The notes under the pieces were generated by a model. It ran no database searches. It was not told where the DNA came from and worked only from the letters and a program-made list of their open reading frames with translations. Below are positions 1-7,982 of a DNA stretch of 64,000 nt, one piece after another. The stretch's first letter is position 1. Each line of letters starts with the position of its first letter. The position numbers were made by a program, and so were the translations under genes. The stretch covers positions 1-64,000 of the forward strand of contig NZ_FNZZ01000006.1 of assembly GCF_900109565.1 (NCBI RefSeq), in the 5' to 3' direction. The stretch comes from Sphingomonas palmae. GTDB taxonomy: Bacteria > Pseudomonadota > Alphaproteobacteria > Sphingomonadales > Sphingomonadaceae.

Positions 1-12
1 ACCGGCATCATT

Positions 13-128
13 GCCTGGTGGCCATAGCGTCGGTGTCCCACCCGATCCCATCCCGAACTCGGCCGTGAAACCCTTCTGCGCCAATGGTACTATCGCTCAA
101 GCGATGGAAGAGTAGGTCGCCGCCAGGC
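13..128 (+). rRNA. rrf: 5S ribosomal RNA
   Basis: This 116-nt stretch begins GCCTGGTGGCCATAGCG and ends with the complementary GCCAGGC, so the terminal helix closes. The internal block CCCGATCCCATCCCGAACTC and the later GAGTAGGTCGCCGCC are hallmarks of bacterial 5S rRNA. It is followed 93 bp downstream by an initiator tRNA, the usual end of an alphaproteobacterial rRNA operon. The 16S and 23S genes would lie to the left, outside the window. The ends are placed by pairing of the terminal helix and could shift by one or two bases. Confidence 0.96.
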
Positions 129-221
129 ATTGACGCCGGTGAAACACACACAAAGAACCCATCACAATGTTACCCCCTGCCAACACGCAGGCCATATCCC
201 GCTGGACCAACATCCAGCCGA

Positions 222-298
<77 letters not shown>

Positions 299-312
299 AC
301 AATACCACGAAA

Positions 313-336
313 GCCTCAGACCACCCGGTCCGGGGC
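313..336 (+). terminator. Possible rRNA-operon terminator stem-loop
   Basis: GCCTCAGACC (313-322) and GGTCCGGGGC (327-336) form a 10-bp stem with one mismatch and one G-T pair around the loop ACCC. It lies 14 nt after the tRNA-fMet 3' end, where the rRNA transcript should stop. No T-tract follows, so intrinsic termination is uncertain. Confidence 0.4.
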
Positions 337-449
337 CTAGAGCTCGTTCGGGGAACATGGATAGCGGGCATAAGTAGACTGTCGATCTGACAGCGGCCAT
401 GCCGGCCGGGAGCAGGAGGCAAGATGAGCAAGCGGCCTGTCCGGAATAG

Positions 450-653
450 TATCTCAACGCTTATGCCTCGGTTCCCGAAGCGCGCGCCTGCATCCGCCGT
501 AATTTCGGCTTCTACAACGCCGTCTGCCCGCATTCTGCGCTTGGTGGTCGCAGCTCCGAACAATCATACTCCCCACCGGCCGCTTCTCGCAGCGACATGA
601 TCAATCAACGGCGATCCAGTTGTCCAAGCCGCGAGCCTGTTCAGACCAATTGA
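450..653 (+). pseudogene. IS3-family transposase (OrfB) C-terminal remnant
   Basis: Reading the frame from base 450 gives about 67 residues that start YLNAYASVPEAR, continue with FGFYNAVCPHSALGGR and stop at TGA 651-653. The pattern AY-x-SV-x-EAR followed by FYN-x3-PHSALGGR is the end of the DDE integrase domain in IS3-family OrfB transposases. The same frame carries a TAG at 447-449, just where upstream transposase residues should be, and no start codon, catalytic core or terminal inverted repeats are visible. It is therefore a decayed fragment, just downstream of the rRNA operon. IS3 family is secure from the motif; the subgroup is not. Confidence 0.72.
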
Positions 654-1180
654 GCCACCCATGACTCGGCCGGTTGGGCGGGCGGTCGTGGCTGGCAGCC
701 CTGGTTGGTCGACACCTATCTCCCCAGGTGCGCTCACTCCTTCGAGCATGGCTATGCCGGAGGCAGTCCGCTAACCCTCGCGCGCTACTCGGGCGTGCCC
801 CAAGCTGCTATCGATCGTTCGTTGAACGATTCTTCGCCGAAAGGACGTAAGCGGTCTGGCAGCGGGTCCTCAAGTCCGTCAGCGCTTCAGCTGGCATCTG
901 GCGGGCCGGGTTAACGATGAAGGTCCGTCGTCGCGGTTCAGCTGGCGATCTGTAAACAACGCTCGACGCGTGAAAGGGACGGCAGGTACGCGTTGCTCGC
1001 CGCTACGCTGGCGAGCCGGCGCCGCGCGTGTCGGTCCAGAGCGAGGTATCGTCAAACAGTATCTCACCGATTCAGCCACCTTGTAGGTGACCGTCGCACT
1101 GACGTTCGGTATGATCTTGTGTTCTCTGAGTGGAAGTGCACCCTCGTGAAAGTGGCAGACGTTCGTGGTATCTCGCTTGG
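654..1180. other. Gene-free stretch, probably decayed DNA
   Basis: No frame on either strand in these 527 bases shows a recognisable protein, a good ribosome binding site or sphingomonad-like codon use. The open frames present are short and overlap one another. The IS3 remnant immediately to the left suggests that this is old insertion-sequence or island-junction debris. I see no RNA gene or repeat array here. Confidence 0.5.
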
Positions 1181-2350
1181 TCATAGATTAGCCGCGCGCC
1201 AGTCGCGCTTGATCTTCTTGGCGAGGCTCCATTTGTGCACCTCGGTCGGGCCGTCGTAGATGCGGAAGGCGCGAACTTCGCGGAACACCTGCTCGACGAT
1301 CGTGTCGCCGGTGACACCGGTGCCGCCCATGACCTGCACGCAGCGATCGGCGATGCGCATGAGGGCTTCCGACACCGCGACCTTCGCCATCGAGCTTTCC
1401 GCGGTGCCGAGCGCGCCGGTGTCGAGTACGTCGGCGCACCAGTCGATCATCAGCTCGGCCTGCTTCAGGTCGATAAGGTTCTCCGCCAGCATGAAGCCGA
1501 CGCCTTCGTGATCGATCAGCGGTTTGCCGAAGGCGTGGCGCCGGTTGGCGTAGTCGGTCGCGATCTCGTGCGCGCGCTGGCAGCTGCCCAGCCAGCGCAT
1601 GCAGTGCGTCAACCGCGCGGGCGCCAGGCGGATCTGCGCGAGCTTGAACCCCTCGCCGGGATTGCCGAGCATCTGGTCGGCGGGGACGCGAAGATCAGTG
1701 ATCTGCACCACCGCGTGGCCGCCGGGCATCGAGGAGTCGATCGTGTCGAGCACGCGCTCAATCGTGATGGCGCCGCTCTCATAAGCGTCGGGCAGGTCGA
1801 CGAGGAACATCGTCGCGCCTTCCTCGGCCTTCGCCATGACGATGCCGATGCGCGCGCCGTCTGCGCCGGTGATGAACGCCTTGCGCCCGTTCACCACCCA
1901 GTGGTTGCCGTCCGCGACCGCGGTGGTCAGCATCATCGACGGATCGGAGCCTGCTCCACCATCGGCGGCCGGTTCGGTCATGAAGAAGGCCGAGCGCGCC
2001 TCGCCGCTGACCAGCGGGTCGAGGAAGCGCGTCTTCTGCTCCGCGCTCGCTGCTTTGCCGAGCAGGTACATGTTGCCCTCGTCGGGCGCCATGACATTGA
2101 CCGCGAGCGGACCGAGCGGCGAGAGCCCAGCGGCGCGCAGCACCTGCGCGGTTTCGCGGTGCGTCAGGTGACTGCCGTCCGGGAGAATATGCGGGGTGAG
2201 CACGCCCGCCGTGCGCGCCAGGCCGCGCAGTTCCTGTACCAGTTCGTCCGAGGGGCCGTGCGTGCCGCAGCGCGGGTCGCGCTCGAACGGCGCCACCGTC
2301 TCTCGGACGAACGCGGCGACCTGCGTCGCGATATCGGCTCCGCGCGTCAT
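1181..2350 (-). CDS. Acyl-CoA dehydrogenase (ACAD11-like subgroup)
   Basis: This is a 389-residue FAD-dependent acyl-CoA dehydrogenase that would introduce an alpha,beta double bond into an acyl-CoA thioester, passing electrons to ETF. The middle domain carries FFMTEPAADGG and VVNGRKAFITGA; the C-terminal helical domain carries RRHAFGKPL, QVMGGTGVTG and the closing motif RIYDGPTEVHKWSLAK. The DGPTEVH ending resembles ACAD10/ACAD11-type enzymes more than short-chain dehydrogenases. The ATG at 2348-2350 overlaps the TGA of the upstream SDR gene by 4 bp (ATGA), so the two are probably translationally coupled. It is the last gene of a three-gene operon read leftward from the operator at 3912. The longer open frame upstream of this ATG is a shadow of the SDR gene. 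Confidence 0.92.
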   Translation of the reverse strand: MTRGADIATQVAAFVRETVAPFERDPRCGTHGPSDELVQELRGLARTAGVLTPHILPDGSHLTHRETAQVLRAAGLSPLGPLAVNVMAPDEGNMYLLGKAASAEQKTRFLDPLVSGEARSAFFMTEPAADGGAGSDPSMMLTTAVADGNHWVVNGRKAFITGADGARIGIVMAKAEEGATMFLVDLPDAYESGAITIERVLDTIDSSMPGGHAVVQITDLRVPADQMLGNPGEGFKLAQIRLAPARLTHCMRWLGSCQRAHEIATDYANRRHAFGKPLIDHEGVGFMLAENLIDLKQAELMIDWCADVLDTGALGTAESSMAKVAVSEALMRIADRCVQVMGGTGVTGDTIVEQVFREVRAFRIYDGPTEVHKWSLAKKIKRDWRAANL

Positions 2351-3108
2351 CGCGGCGCCATCCGGATCGCACCGTCGAGGCGGATCACGTCGCCGTTGAG
2401 CATCGGGTTGGTAACGATCGCCTCCACCAGTGCGGCATATTCCTCCGGGTGACCCAGCCGACTGGGATGCGGAACCTGCGTGCCGAGCGAGTCCTGCGCC
2501 GCCTGCGGCAGGCCCTTCAGCATCGGAGTCAGGAAGATGCCCGGCGCGATTGTCATCACGCGGATGCGGTGCTGCGCCAGATCGCGCGCGACCGGCAGCG
2601 TCATGCCCGCGACGCCGGCTTTTGACGCGGCATAGGCCGCCTGTCCGATCTGCCCGTCGAACGCTGCGACCGAGGCGGTGTTGACGATTACGCCGCGCTC
2701 CTCGCCGATCGGGTCCGCCGACGCCAGCCGTGCGGCGAAGCGCGCCAGCACCGCGAAAGTGCCGAGCAGGTTGACCTCGATCGCCTGTCGGAACGCGGCG
2801 AGCGGGTGAGGCGCGCCATCCTTGTTCACCGTCTTGATCGCGGGCGCGACGCCGGCGCAATTGACCAGGATCCGGGCAACGCCGTTTGCCTGCTCCGCCT
2901 CGGCGAGCGTCTGTTCGATCGCGGCGTCGTCGGTCACGTCGAGCGCGGCCGCGCGTGCGCTAATCGAGCTTGCGTGCGCGCGGGCGGCGTCAGCGTCGCG
3001 GTCGACGATCGTCACCTTCGCCCCGCGCGCCGCGAGCATCGCTGCGGTCGCACCGCCGAGACCCGAGGCGCCCCCGGTCACGATCGCGGCCAGTCCTGCT
3101 ATCTTCAT
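2347..3108 (-). CDS. SDR family 3-hydroxyacyl-CoA dehydrogenase-like oxidoreductase
   Basis: This 253-residue classical short-chain dehydrogenase/reductase has the Rossmann motif TGGASGLGG near its N-terminus, a catalytic Ser in VNTASVAAFDG and the YAASKAG Tyr/Lys pair. The N-terminal start and the stretch around FDGQIGQAAYAASKAGV resemble type-2 3-hydroxyacyl-CoA dehydrogenases (HSD17B10-like), which fits the acyl-CoA dehydrogenase gene that overlaps it downstream. The ATG at 3106-3108 is chosen because AAGGA lies 7 nt upstream. It is the second gene of the operon 3859-1181, 10 bp after the preceding SDR. Substrate is inferred from context only. Confidence 0.9.
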   Translation of the reverse strand: MKIAGLAAIVTGGASGLGGATAAMLAARGAKVTIVDRDADAARAHASSISARAAALDVTDDAAIEQTLAEAEQANGVARILVNCAGVAPAIKTVNKDGAPHPLAAFRQAIEVNLLGTFAVLARFAARLASADPIGEERGVIVNTASVAAFDGQIGQAAYAASKAGVAGMTLPVARDLAQHRIRVMTIAPGIFLTPMLKGLPQAAQDSLGTQVPHPSRLGHPEEYAALVEAIVTNPMLNGDVIRLDGAIRMAPR

Positions 3109-3118
3109 GCAATGATCC

Positions 3119-3859
3119 TTATTGCGCGGTCGAGCCGCCATCGACGACCAGTTCGGCGCCGGTCATGTAGCGCGATGCATCGCTGGCGAGGAACAGGATA
3201 GCATCTGCGATCTCCTCTGGCATCGCCTTGCGCCCGATCGGCGTGTCGGCGAGCAGCGCGCGACGATCCTCCTCGCTGACGTGCGCGCCCGCGGTCAGCG
3301 GCGTGGCGACATGGCCGGGATGGATCGAGTTCGCGCGCACGTTGTTGCCGAGCGCGGCACACTCCAGCGCGGTCGCCTTGGTGAACATCCGTACGCCGCC
3401 CTTCGATGCGCAGTAGGAAGCGGTGTTGGCAGCACCCGCGATGCCGCGGATCGACGACATGTTGACGATCGCACCGCCGTGCGTCGAGCGCGCCAGCAAC
3501 GGCAGCAGGTATTTGGTAGCGAGAAATACGCTGTCGAGATTGACGGCCATGATCGAACGCCAATGCTCCAGCGTGGTGTCGGCGATCGAGCGAAAAACGC
3601 CGAAGCCCGCGTTGTTAACTAGGACGTCGAGTCGGTCGAGCGAGTTCGCCAGCGCGATCCAGCCCGCCTCGTCGGTGACATCGAGTTGGTGGACATGGTG
3701 ATCGCCGTCCAACTCTGCGCGTACCTGCGCGAGCCCGTCGGCGTTGCGGTCGACGAGCCAGACGTGAGCACCCTCGCGAGCGAAGCTTTGCGCGGTTGCA
3801 CGACCGATCCCCGATGCAGCGCCGGTGACGAGGGCGACCCGCCTGTCGAGTACGCCCAT
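3119..3859 (-). CDS. SDR family oxidoreductase (glucose 1-dehydrogenase-type fold)
   Basis: This 246-residue classical SDR has TGAASGIGRA for NAD(P) binding, NNAG, a catalytic Ser in VNMSSIRGIAG, YCASKGG, and the usual C-terminal TGAELVVDGG. It is first in a leftward operon of two SDRs and an acyl-CoA dehydrogenase, starting about 50 bp from an operator-containing promoter. It is clearly related to the SDR at 14779-15534, with the same SIRGI segment and the same type of ending, which suggests duplication within the island. The start ATG (3857-3859) is preferred because it sits the usual distance before the Rossmann motif; longer in-frame starts run into the promoter. The alcohol it oxidises is unknown. 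Confidence 0.9.
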   Translation of the reverse strand: MGVLDRRVALVTGAASGIGRATAQSFAREGAHVWLVDRNADGLAQVRAELDGDHHVHQLDVTDEAGWIALANSLDRLDVLVNNAGFGVFRSIADTTLEHWRSIMAVNLDSVFLATKYLLPLLARSTHGGAIVNMSSIRGIAGAANTASYCASKGGVRMFTKATALECAALGNNVRANSIHPGHVATPLTAGAHVSEEDRRALLADTPIGRKAMPEEIADAILFLASDASRYMTGAELVVDGGSTAQ

Positions 3860-3911
3860 CACCTGTTCTCCTGCTGCGCCAACATGTTCAATGTCATTCG
3901 CTGTACCTACT

Positions 3912-3933
3912 CGACCGTCTGGTCGGTCGTCAA
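3912..3933 (-). promoter_or_regulatory. Operator 1 in the -35/-10 spacer of the 3859-1181 operon
   Basis: CGACC-GTCT-GGTCG (3912-3925) is a perfect 5+4+5 inverted repeat. On the minus strand TTGACG (3933-3928) precedes it by 2 bp, and TAGGTA (3909-3904) is a possible -10 at 18-bp spacing. A repressor bound here would block RNA polymerase. The same arrangement recurs at 22532-22553, 22622-22650 and 30282-30310. Confidence 0.75.
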
Positions 3934-3945
3934 TGACGGGGTTGG

Positions 3946-3994
3946 TTGACGTGCGCTGCTGCAATGCTAGTTTTCACGCTCGACCGTATGGTCG
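3946..3994 (+). promoter_or_regulatory. Promoter and operator 2 for the CMD1-TetR unit
   Basis: TTGACG (3946-3951) and TAGTTT (3968-3973) form a plausible promoter with 16-bp spacing. The palindrome CGACC-GTAT-GGTCG (3981-3994) then falls at about +1. It differs from operator 1 only in its N4 centre. Downstream are AAGGA (4002-4006) and the ATG at 4016. Since the transcript includes the TetR gene, this predicts autoregulation. The operator is clear; the -10 is weak. Confidence 0.65.
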
Positions 3995-4015
3995 GATGGT
4001 AAAGGATTGAAGGTA

Positions 4016-4711
4016 ATGGTCGGCACCAATTTGCTGCTGGAAAACGGCCGCTTGCGACAGAATGCGCCCAAGACGATCGCGGGCTACCAACGCTTTCGCA
4101 GCGTCATCGAGCGCGATGCAGCGCTGCCGGCCGAGATCAAGCGCCTGTTCGTCGCCGCCGCTGCCTGTACCAAGGGGTATGAGGCGATGGCGCAGCGCGA
4201 GCTGCAGGCAGCCAAGGAGGCCGGGCTGGCGCTCGAAGCCGCCGCGGCGGCGATGACCATCCTGTCGAGTTCGCGCGGGGAGGGCGCCGCGCTCCGCTTC
4301 GGCGAAGTATTGCGGTCGATCTACGGCGACGCCGCAACGATCGCCGCCGAGGAGGTCCCGGTTAACGTTGCCGAGGGCGAGGCCGAGCGCAACTTCGTCG
4401 GGTATTTCGGCACGGTACCGCCCTCTCTCCAGCTGCTGCTCGACCTCGTGCCCGAAGGCGCGGACGCTTACTATCTGATGCGGGAAGGCACGTTGTCGCA
4501 CACCGCGCTTGAGCCGCATCATGCCGAGCTGCTGCTGGTGACGGTGCTGGCTGCCGACTATAGCGAATGGTCGCGCGTTCACATGGACGGCGCGCGGCGC
4601 GCGGGCGCGACCGAGGCGCAGGTCGCGGAGGCAGTGCTGTGCGCCGTGCCGGTCGCGGGACTGTCGGCCTGGGTCGTCGGTGCGACCGCGATGCAGCCAA
4701 AGGCCGCATGA
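4016..4711 (+). CDS. Carboxymuconolactone decarboxylase-family protein, paralogue 1
   Basis: This 231-residue all-helical protein has two repeats of the CMD/AhpD fold. The second is clearest around HAELLLVTVLAADY and SRVHMDGARRAGATEAQ. The Cys pair of AhpD peroxidases (CxxC before the His) is missing, so a peroxidase role is unlikely; family members include gamma-carboxymuconolactone decarboxylases and many proteins of unknown activity. It is a full-length paralogue of the protein at 22670-23377, sharing RGEGAA, a YFGT-[VI]-PP segment, ADAYYLMR and DGARRAGA. ATG 4016 is preferred over the in-frame TTG at 4007 because AAGGA lies 9 nt before it. It is first in a unit with the TetR gene. Its reaction is not predictable. 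Confidence 0.85.
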   Translation: MVGTNLLLENGRLRQNAPKTIAGYQRFRSVIERDAALPAEIKRLFVAAAACTKGYEAMAQRELQAAKEAGLALEAAAAAMTILSSSRGEGAALRFGEVLRSIYGDAATIAAEEVPVNVAEGEAERNFVGYFGTVPPSLQLLLDLVPEGADAYYLMREGTLSHTALEPHHAELLLVTVLAADYSEWSRVHMDGARRAGATEAQVAEAVLCAVPVAGLSAWVVGATAMQPKAA

Positions 4712-4775
4712 GGCGCGATGGACGCAAGGTCCGCGACGGACTAGGATGGCCGCGCGCATGAAGACGGGAGAGATC

Positions 4776-5381
4776 ATGGTCGCGAAATCGAGAAAGCGGG
4801 CGACCACCGAGGCGCATGATGAGAAGCGCGCCGAGATCATCGAACATTGCGCCGGCCTGTTCGACAAGGTCGGTTATCACAACACCTCGATGCAAATGCT
4901 GGCGGACGAGGTCGGGCTCGGCAAGCCGACGCTGTACCACTACTTTCCCAGCAAGATCTCGATCCTGTACGCCATCCACGACACGCATATTCGTGCGTTG
5001 CTGGGCGGGCTTGAGCATGCACAAAGCGACGATCCGCTTGCCGGATTGCGCTCGGCCTGCGTCGACATCCTGCGGCAGATCGCCAACCATCCGGGCTACG
5101 TTCGCGCGTTTATGGACAATTACGGCGATCTCGAAGGCCAGATGCGCGATGCGATCAGACAGGCACGGCGCGACTACTTCGAGCATGTCAAGGCGTTGAT
5201 CTGCAAGGGCATCGAAACCGGCACGTTCCGACCATGCGATCCCGTTCTTACCACCTACGGCTTTCTTGGCATGTGCAACTGGGCGTACAAATGGTACCCG
5301 CCGATGGCGTCCAAGCGCACGCCCGAGGAAGTCGCGGACGCGCTGTGCCAGCCGTTCTTCGAGGGACTGAAAGCCGACTAG
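4776..5381 (+). CDS. TetR/AcrR-family transcriptional regulator
   Basis: This 201-residue regulator has a typical TetR DNA-binding domain: a helix containing IIEHCAGLFDKVGYHNTSM, then the helix-turn-helix MLADEVGLGKPTLYHYFPSK at about residues 40-60. The rest is a helical ligand-binding domain with no close motif. It lies 64 bp after CMD1 and is probably cotranscribed with it. The start at 4776 is chosen for the GGGAG 5 nt upstream; in-frame ATGs at 4746 and 4758 would only add residues. It is the only TetR protein in the window, and the island carries repeated CGACC-N4-GGTCG palindromes in its promoters, so it is the likely binder of those sites, including the one upstream of its own unit. 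Its stop overlaps the convergent ligase stop in a shared CTAG. Confidence 0.92.
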   Translation: MVAKSRKRATTEAHDEKRAEIIEHCAGLFDKVGYHNTSMQMLADEVGLGKPTLYHYFPSKISILYAIHDTHIRALLGGLEHAQSDDPLAGLRSACVDILRQIANHPGYVRAFMDNYGDLEGQMRDAIRQARRDYFEHVKALICKGIETGTFRPCDPVLTTYGFLGMCNWAYKWYPPMASKRTPEEVADALCQPFFEGLKAD

Positions 5382-7093
5382 CCCTCCCGCTGGCCGAGCG
5401 CGGCGAGGATGTCGCGCTTGAGCAGTTTTCCCGCCGCGTTGCGCGGCAGTGGCGCGGACGATAGCACGACCTCTACTGGAACCTTGAAGGCGGCGAGCTG
5501 CGCAGCGACGTGCGCGCGCAACTGTTCACCGTTCGCCTTCGCGCCACCGCGCAGCACGACAACCGCGACCGGCACCTCACCGAGCATGCGGTCGGGACGG
5601 CCGACCAGCGCGGCGTCCTGCACGGCCGGGTGCTCGTAGAGGCAGTTTTCAACCTCGATGCAGAACACGTTCTCGCCGCCGCGGATGACGATGTCCTTGG
5701 CGCGGTCGACGATGTGGACGAAGCCCTCCGCATCGATGCGGGCGAGATCGCCGGTGCGCAGCCAACCGCCCTGCAGCACCGCCGCGGTCGCCGCCGGATC
5801 GTTCCAATAGCCGCGCATTACGTTCGGACCCGAGACCCACAGCTCACCCACCTGATCGGCCGGCAGAATGCGCCGGCCGTCCTCGCCGCGGACCTCCGCG
5901 CGTGCAACCGCGACCGGGGCGCCGCAACTCGTCGGCCGCCGGCGATAGTCGTTCCCCGAATGTGTAAGCGTCAGGCCACACGTTTCGGTCATGCCCCAGC
6001 CGTGCCCCGGCACCGCCTGCGGCACCGCGCTCGCCAGCCGGTCGACTAGGTCGGGTGCCGCTGCTGCGCCGCCGTAGCCCAGGCTCACCAGACTGGTCAG
6101 GTCGCGCGTTGCGGCGTCGGGGTGATCGGCGAGCTGCAGCATCATGGTTGGCACGCCGATGACCCAGTTCAGCCGCTCACGCTCGATCAGCCGCAGCGCC
6201 TCGCCCGCGTCCCAGCGATGCGTCAGCACGAGCTTATTTCCCGCGTGCAGCGCCGGCGACAGCACCGCGAACGCGCCGGTGACGTGGAAGAACGGCACCG
6301 CCATCAGCGCACCGCTCTGCGCTGCGTCCGGATCTGCGACGGGAAGCGTTCCGCGGTCGCGCAGACTAGCTCGTGCACCCGCGAAGGCGGCACCGGTGAT
6401 GTTGCTCAATATCGCGCGATGACTCGCCAGCACGCCCTTTGGCTTGCCCGACGTGCCCGAGGTGAAGAAGATCGTCGCCGCATCGTCAGCGTCGAGCGAC
6501 ACCGCGGGCAGCGGGCGATCGGGCAGGGCATTCCAGTGCGCGGTCGTGCCGATGATGTCGGTAAGCGACGTGGCTCCGGGCATCGCACCGCGAACAGCGT
6601 AGCAGCGCACGCCGCCGGGCAGGGTAGCGAGCCGATCCAGCCGCTCCGCATCGGCGAACAGGTGCGTCGCGCCGCAATGCTCGAGCGCGTACGCCAGTTC
6701 GGCGTGCTGCCACCACGCGTTCATCGCCGTCGCAATCGCGCCGATCGACAGCGCGGCGAAGAAGACGACTGGCCATTCCGGCAGGTTGCGCATTGCGATC
6801 GCGACGCGGTCTCCGGGTCGAACGCTACCGTCGCGCAGGTGGTGCGCGAGCGCCGACACAGCCTTGCGGAACCCGCCGACGCCGATGCGCTCGTCCTCGA
6901 AGATCAGGAAGTCGCGTGCGTCGTGCACGGCGGCGTCGATCAGCAACTGGCGCGCGGTCGCGGGCGTGTGCACCCAGCAGCGTTGCGAAACGCCATCGAT
7001 TACGCGGCGCTCGATCGCGAAGGCGCTGTCGGGTGCGGTCAGCCGCGCGTGCGCCTCCGCCATGCTCATCGCGGGCGGAGCAGTCCGGTTCAC
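5378..7093 (-). CDS. AMP-forming acyl-CoA ligase
   Basis: This 571-residue adenylate-forming enzyme of the ANL superfamily would activate a carboxylic acid with ATP and CoA. Visible core motifs are TIFFTSGTSGKPKGV (ATP loop), GHGWGMTETCG, WLRTGDLARID, VDRAKDIVIRGGENV (hinge) and PRNAAGKLLKRD with the catalytic Lys near the C-terminus. The GTG at 7091-7093 overlaps the TGA of the upstream SDR gene by 4 bp, supporting this start; an in-frame ATG lies 24 bp further in. With the SDR it forms a two-gene operon behind the putative LuxR box at 7904. It is one of two CoA ligases in the island. The acid it activates is unknown. Confidence 0.93.
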   Translation of the reverse strand: MNRTAPPAMSMAEAHARLTAPDSAFAIERRVIDGVSQRCWVHTPATARQLLIDAAVHDARDFLIFEDERIGVGGFRKAVSALAHHLRDGSVRPGDRVAIAMRNLPEWPVVFFAALSIGAIATAMNAWWQHAELAYALEHCGATHLFADAERLDRLATLPGGVRCYAVRGAMPGATSLTDIIGTTAHWNALPDRPLPAVSLDADDAATIFFTSGTSGKPKGVLASHRAILSNITGAAFAGARASLRDRGTLPVADPDAAQSGALMAVPFFHVTGAFAVLSPALHAGNKLVLTHRWDAGEALRLIERERLNWVIGVPTMMLQLADHPDAATRDLTSLVSLGYGGAAAAPDLVDRLASAVPQAVPGHGWGMTETCGLTLTHSGNDYRRRPTSCGAPVAVARAEVRGEDGRRILPADQVGELWVSGPNVMRGYWNDPAATAAVLQGGWLRTGDLARIDAEGFVHIVDRAKDIVIRGGENVFCIEVENCLYEHPAVQDAALVGRPDRMLGEVPVAVVVLRGGAKANGEQLRAHVAAQLAAFKVPVEVVLSSAPLPRNAAGKLLKRDILAALGQREG

Positions 7094-7836
7094 AACACGC
7101 CACCGTCGACGCGGATGATCGCGCCGGTCGTGTAGCTCGACGCCGGGCTGGCGAGGTAAAGCGCGGTGGAGACGATCTCCTCGGGCCGCCCGATCCGTTG
7201 AAGCGCAGATGGCGCGTCGCGATCGTACTCTTCGCGCCAGCCGGCGGAGATGTCGGTCCAGAACGGCCCCGCCATGATCGCGTTGACGCGCACCGCGGGT
7301 CCGAACTCCATTGCCTGTGACCGCGTCAGGATGTTGAGCGCGCCCTTCGCCGCGGCATAGACCGGGTAGGCGGGCGATGGGCGGATCGCGCCGATGCTGG
7401 TCACGTTGATGATCGAGCCATGCCGCGCGCGCAAATGCGGTTCGGCCAGCGCCGACAGGCGGAATGGCGCCTTGGTGTTCACTGCCACGATCTTGTCGAA
7501 CAGCGCCTCACTCATCGCGGCCGAGCTGTCCGCGACCGGCGCGATCCCGGCGTTATTGATCAGACAGTCGAGCCCCCCGAACGCGGCGACCGCGTCGTCT
7601 ATCAGGCGATCAAGGCTCGACCAGTTGCCGACGTTGCCGGCGATCGCCGCGGCGCGGCCACCGCCCAAGACGATCTCCGCGACCATCTCATCGCACGCCT
7701 CGCGCTTGCGGCTGCACACCACGACGCTGGCGCCGGCGGCGGCGAAGCCCAGCGACATCGCACGTCCCAGCCCACGGCTGCCGCCCGTCACGAGCACGGT
7801 CTTGCCAGTGAAATCGAAGCTGGGGACTGGTGTCAC
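7090..7836 (-). CDS. SDR family oxidoreductase
   Basis: This 248-residue classical SDR shows TGGSRGLGRA, INNAG, INVTSIGA with the catalytic Ser, YAAAKGA and a C-terminal TTGAIIRVDGG. The GTG at 7834-7836 is used because GGGAG lies 7 nt upstream and the protein then starts just before the Rossmann strand; an ATG start would add 45 residues of promoter-derived sequence. It is the first gene of the operon with the downstream ligase and is transcribed away from the LuxR-type regulator. It is likely to oxidise or reduce a hydroxyl or ketone on the same substrate, but this is inferred from context. Confidence 0.88.
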   Translation of the reverse strand: MTPVPSFDFTGKTVLVTGGSRGLGRAMSLGFAAAGASVVVCSRKREACDEMVAEIVLGGGRAAAIAGNVGNWSSLDRLIDDAVAAFGGLDCLINNAGIAPVADSSAAMSEALFDKIVAVNTKAPFRLSALAEPHLRARHGSIINVTSIGAIRPSPAYPVYAAAKGALNILTRSQAMEFGPAVRVNAIMAGPFWTDISAGWREEYDRDAPSALQRIGRPEEIVSTALYLASPASSYTTGAIIRVDGGVL

Positions 7837-7903
7837 GATCGCTCTCCCGCGCACGCTGCTGGTGCTTTCGCCGCCTGTTACCACGCGACCAGAGAGCTCA
7901 GCC

Positions 7904-7919
7904 CTGTCACAATGGTCAG
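7904..7919. promoter_or_regulatory. Putative LuxR-regulator box, copy A
   Basis: CTGTCACAATGGTCAG is a 16-bp imperfect inverted repeat between the divergent SDR (starts 7836) and LuxR-type (starts 7983) genes. It matches the perfect repeat at 8753-8768 in 13 of 16 positions, including the whole right half GGTCAG. Its placement 67 bp before the SDR start fits an activator site. Confidence 0.5.
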
Positions 7920-7982
7920 GCCGGACGAGCGCGCCTATACCCAAGGTCGCATGATCGTTCCCGCTTGCCATCGCCGCTCTAC

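Noticed and set aside
654..1180. A second transposase fragment around VERFFAE (near 823-842)
   Set aside because: The match is only a few residues, is broken by a stop and could not be extended on either side.
1235..2452. 405-codon open frame on the plus strand
   Set aside because: It lies opposite the acyl-CoA dehydrogenase and SDR genes, is rich in Arg, His and Ala, and has no recognisable domain; a shadow frame of high-GC coding DNA.
4007..4015. TTG start at 4007 for CMD1
   Set aside because: AAGGA at 4002-4006 abuts this TTG, too close for initiation, but is well spaced for ATG 4016.
4016..4711. AhpD-type peroxidase
   Set aside because: The CxxC plus His redox centre of AhpD is missing in this protein and in its paralogue at 22670.
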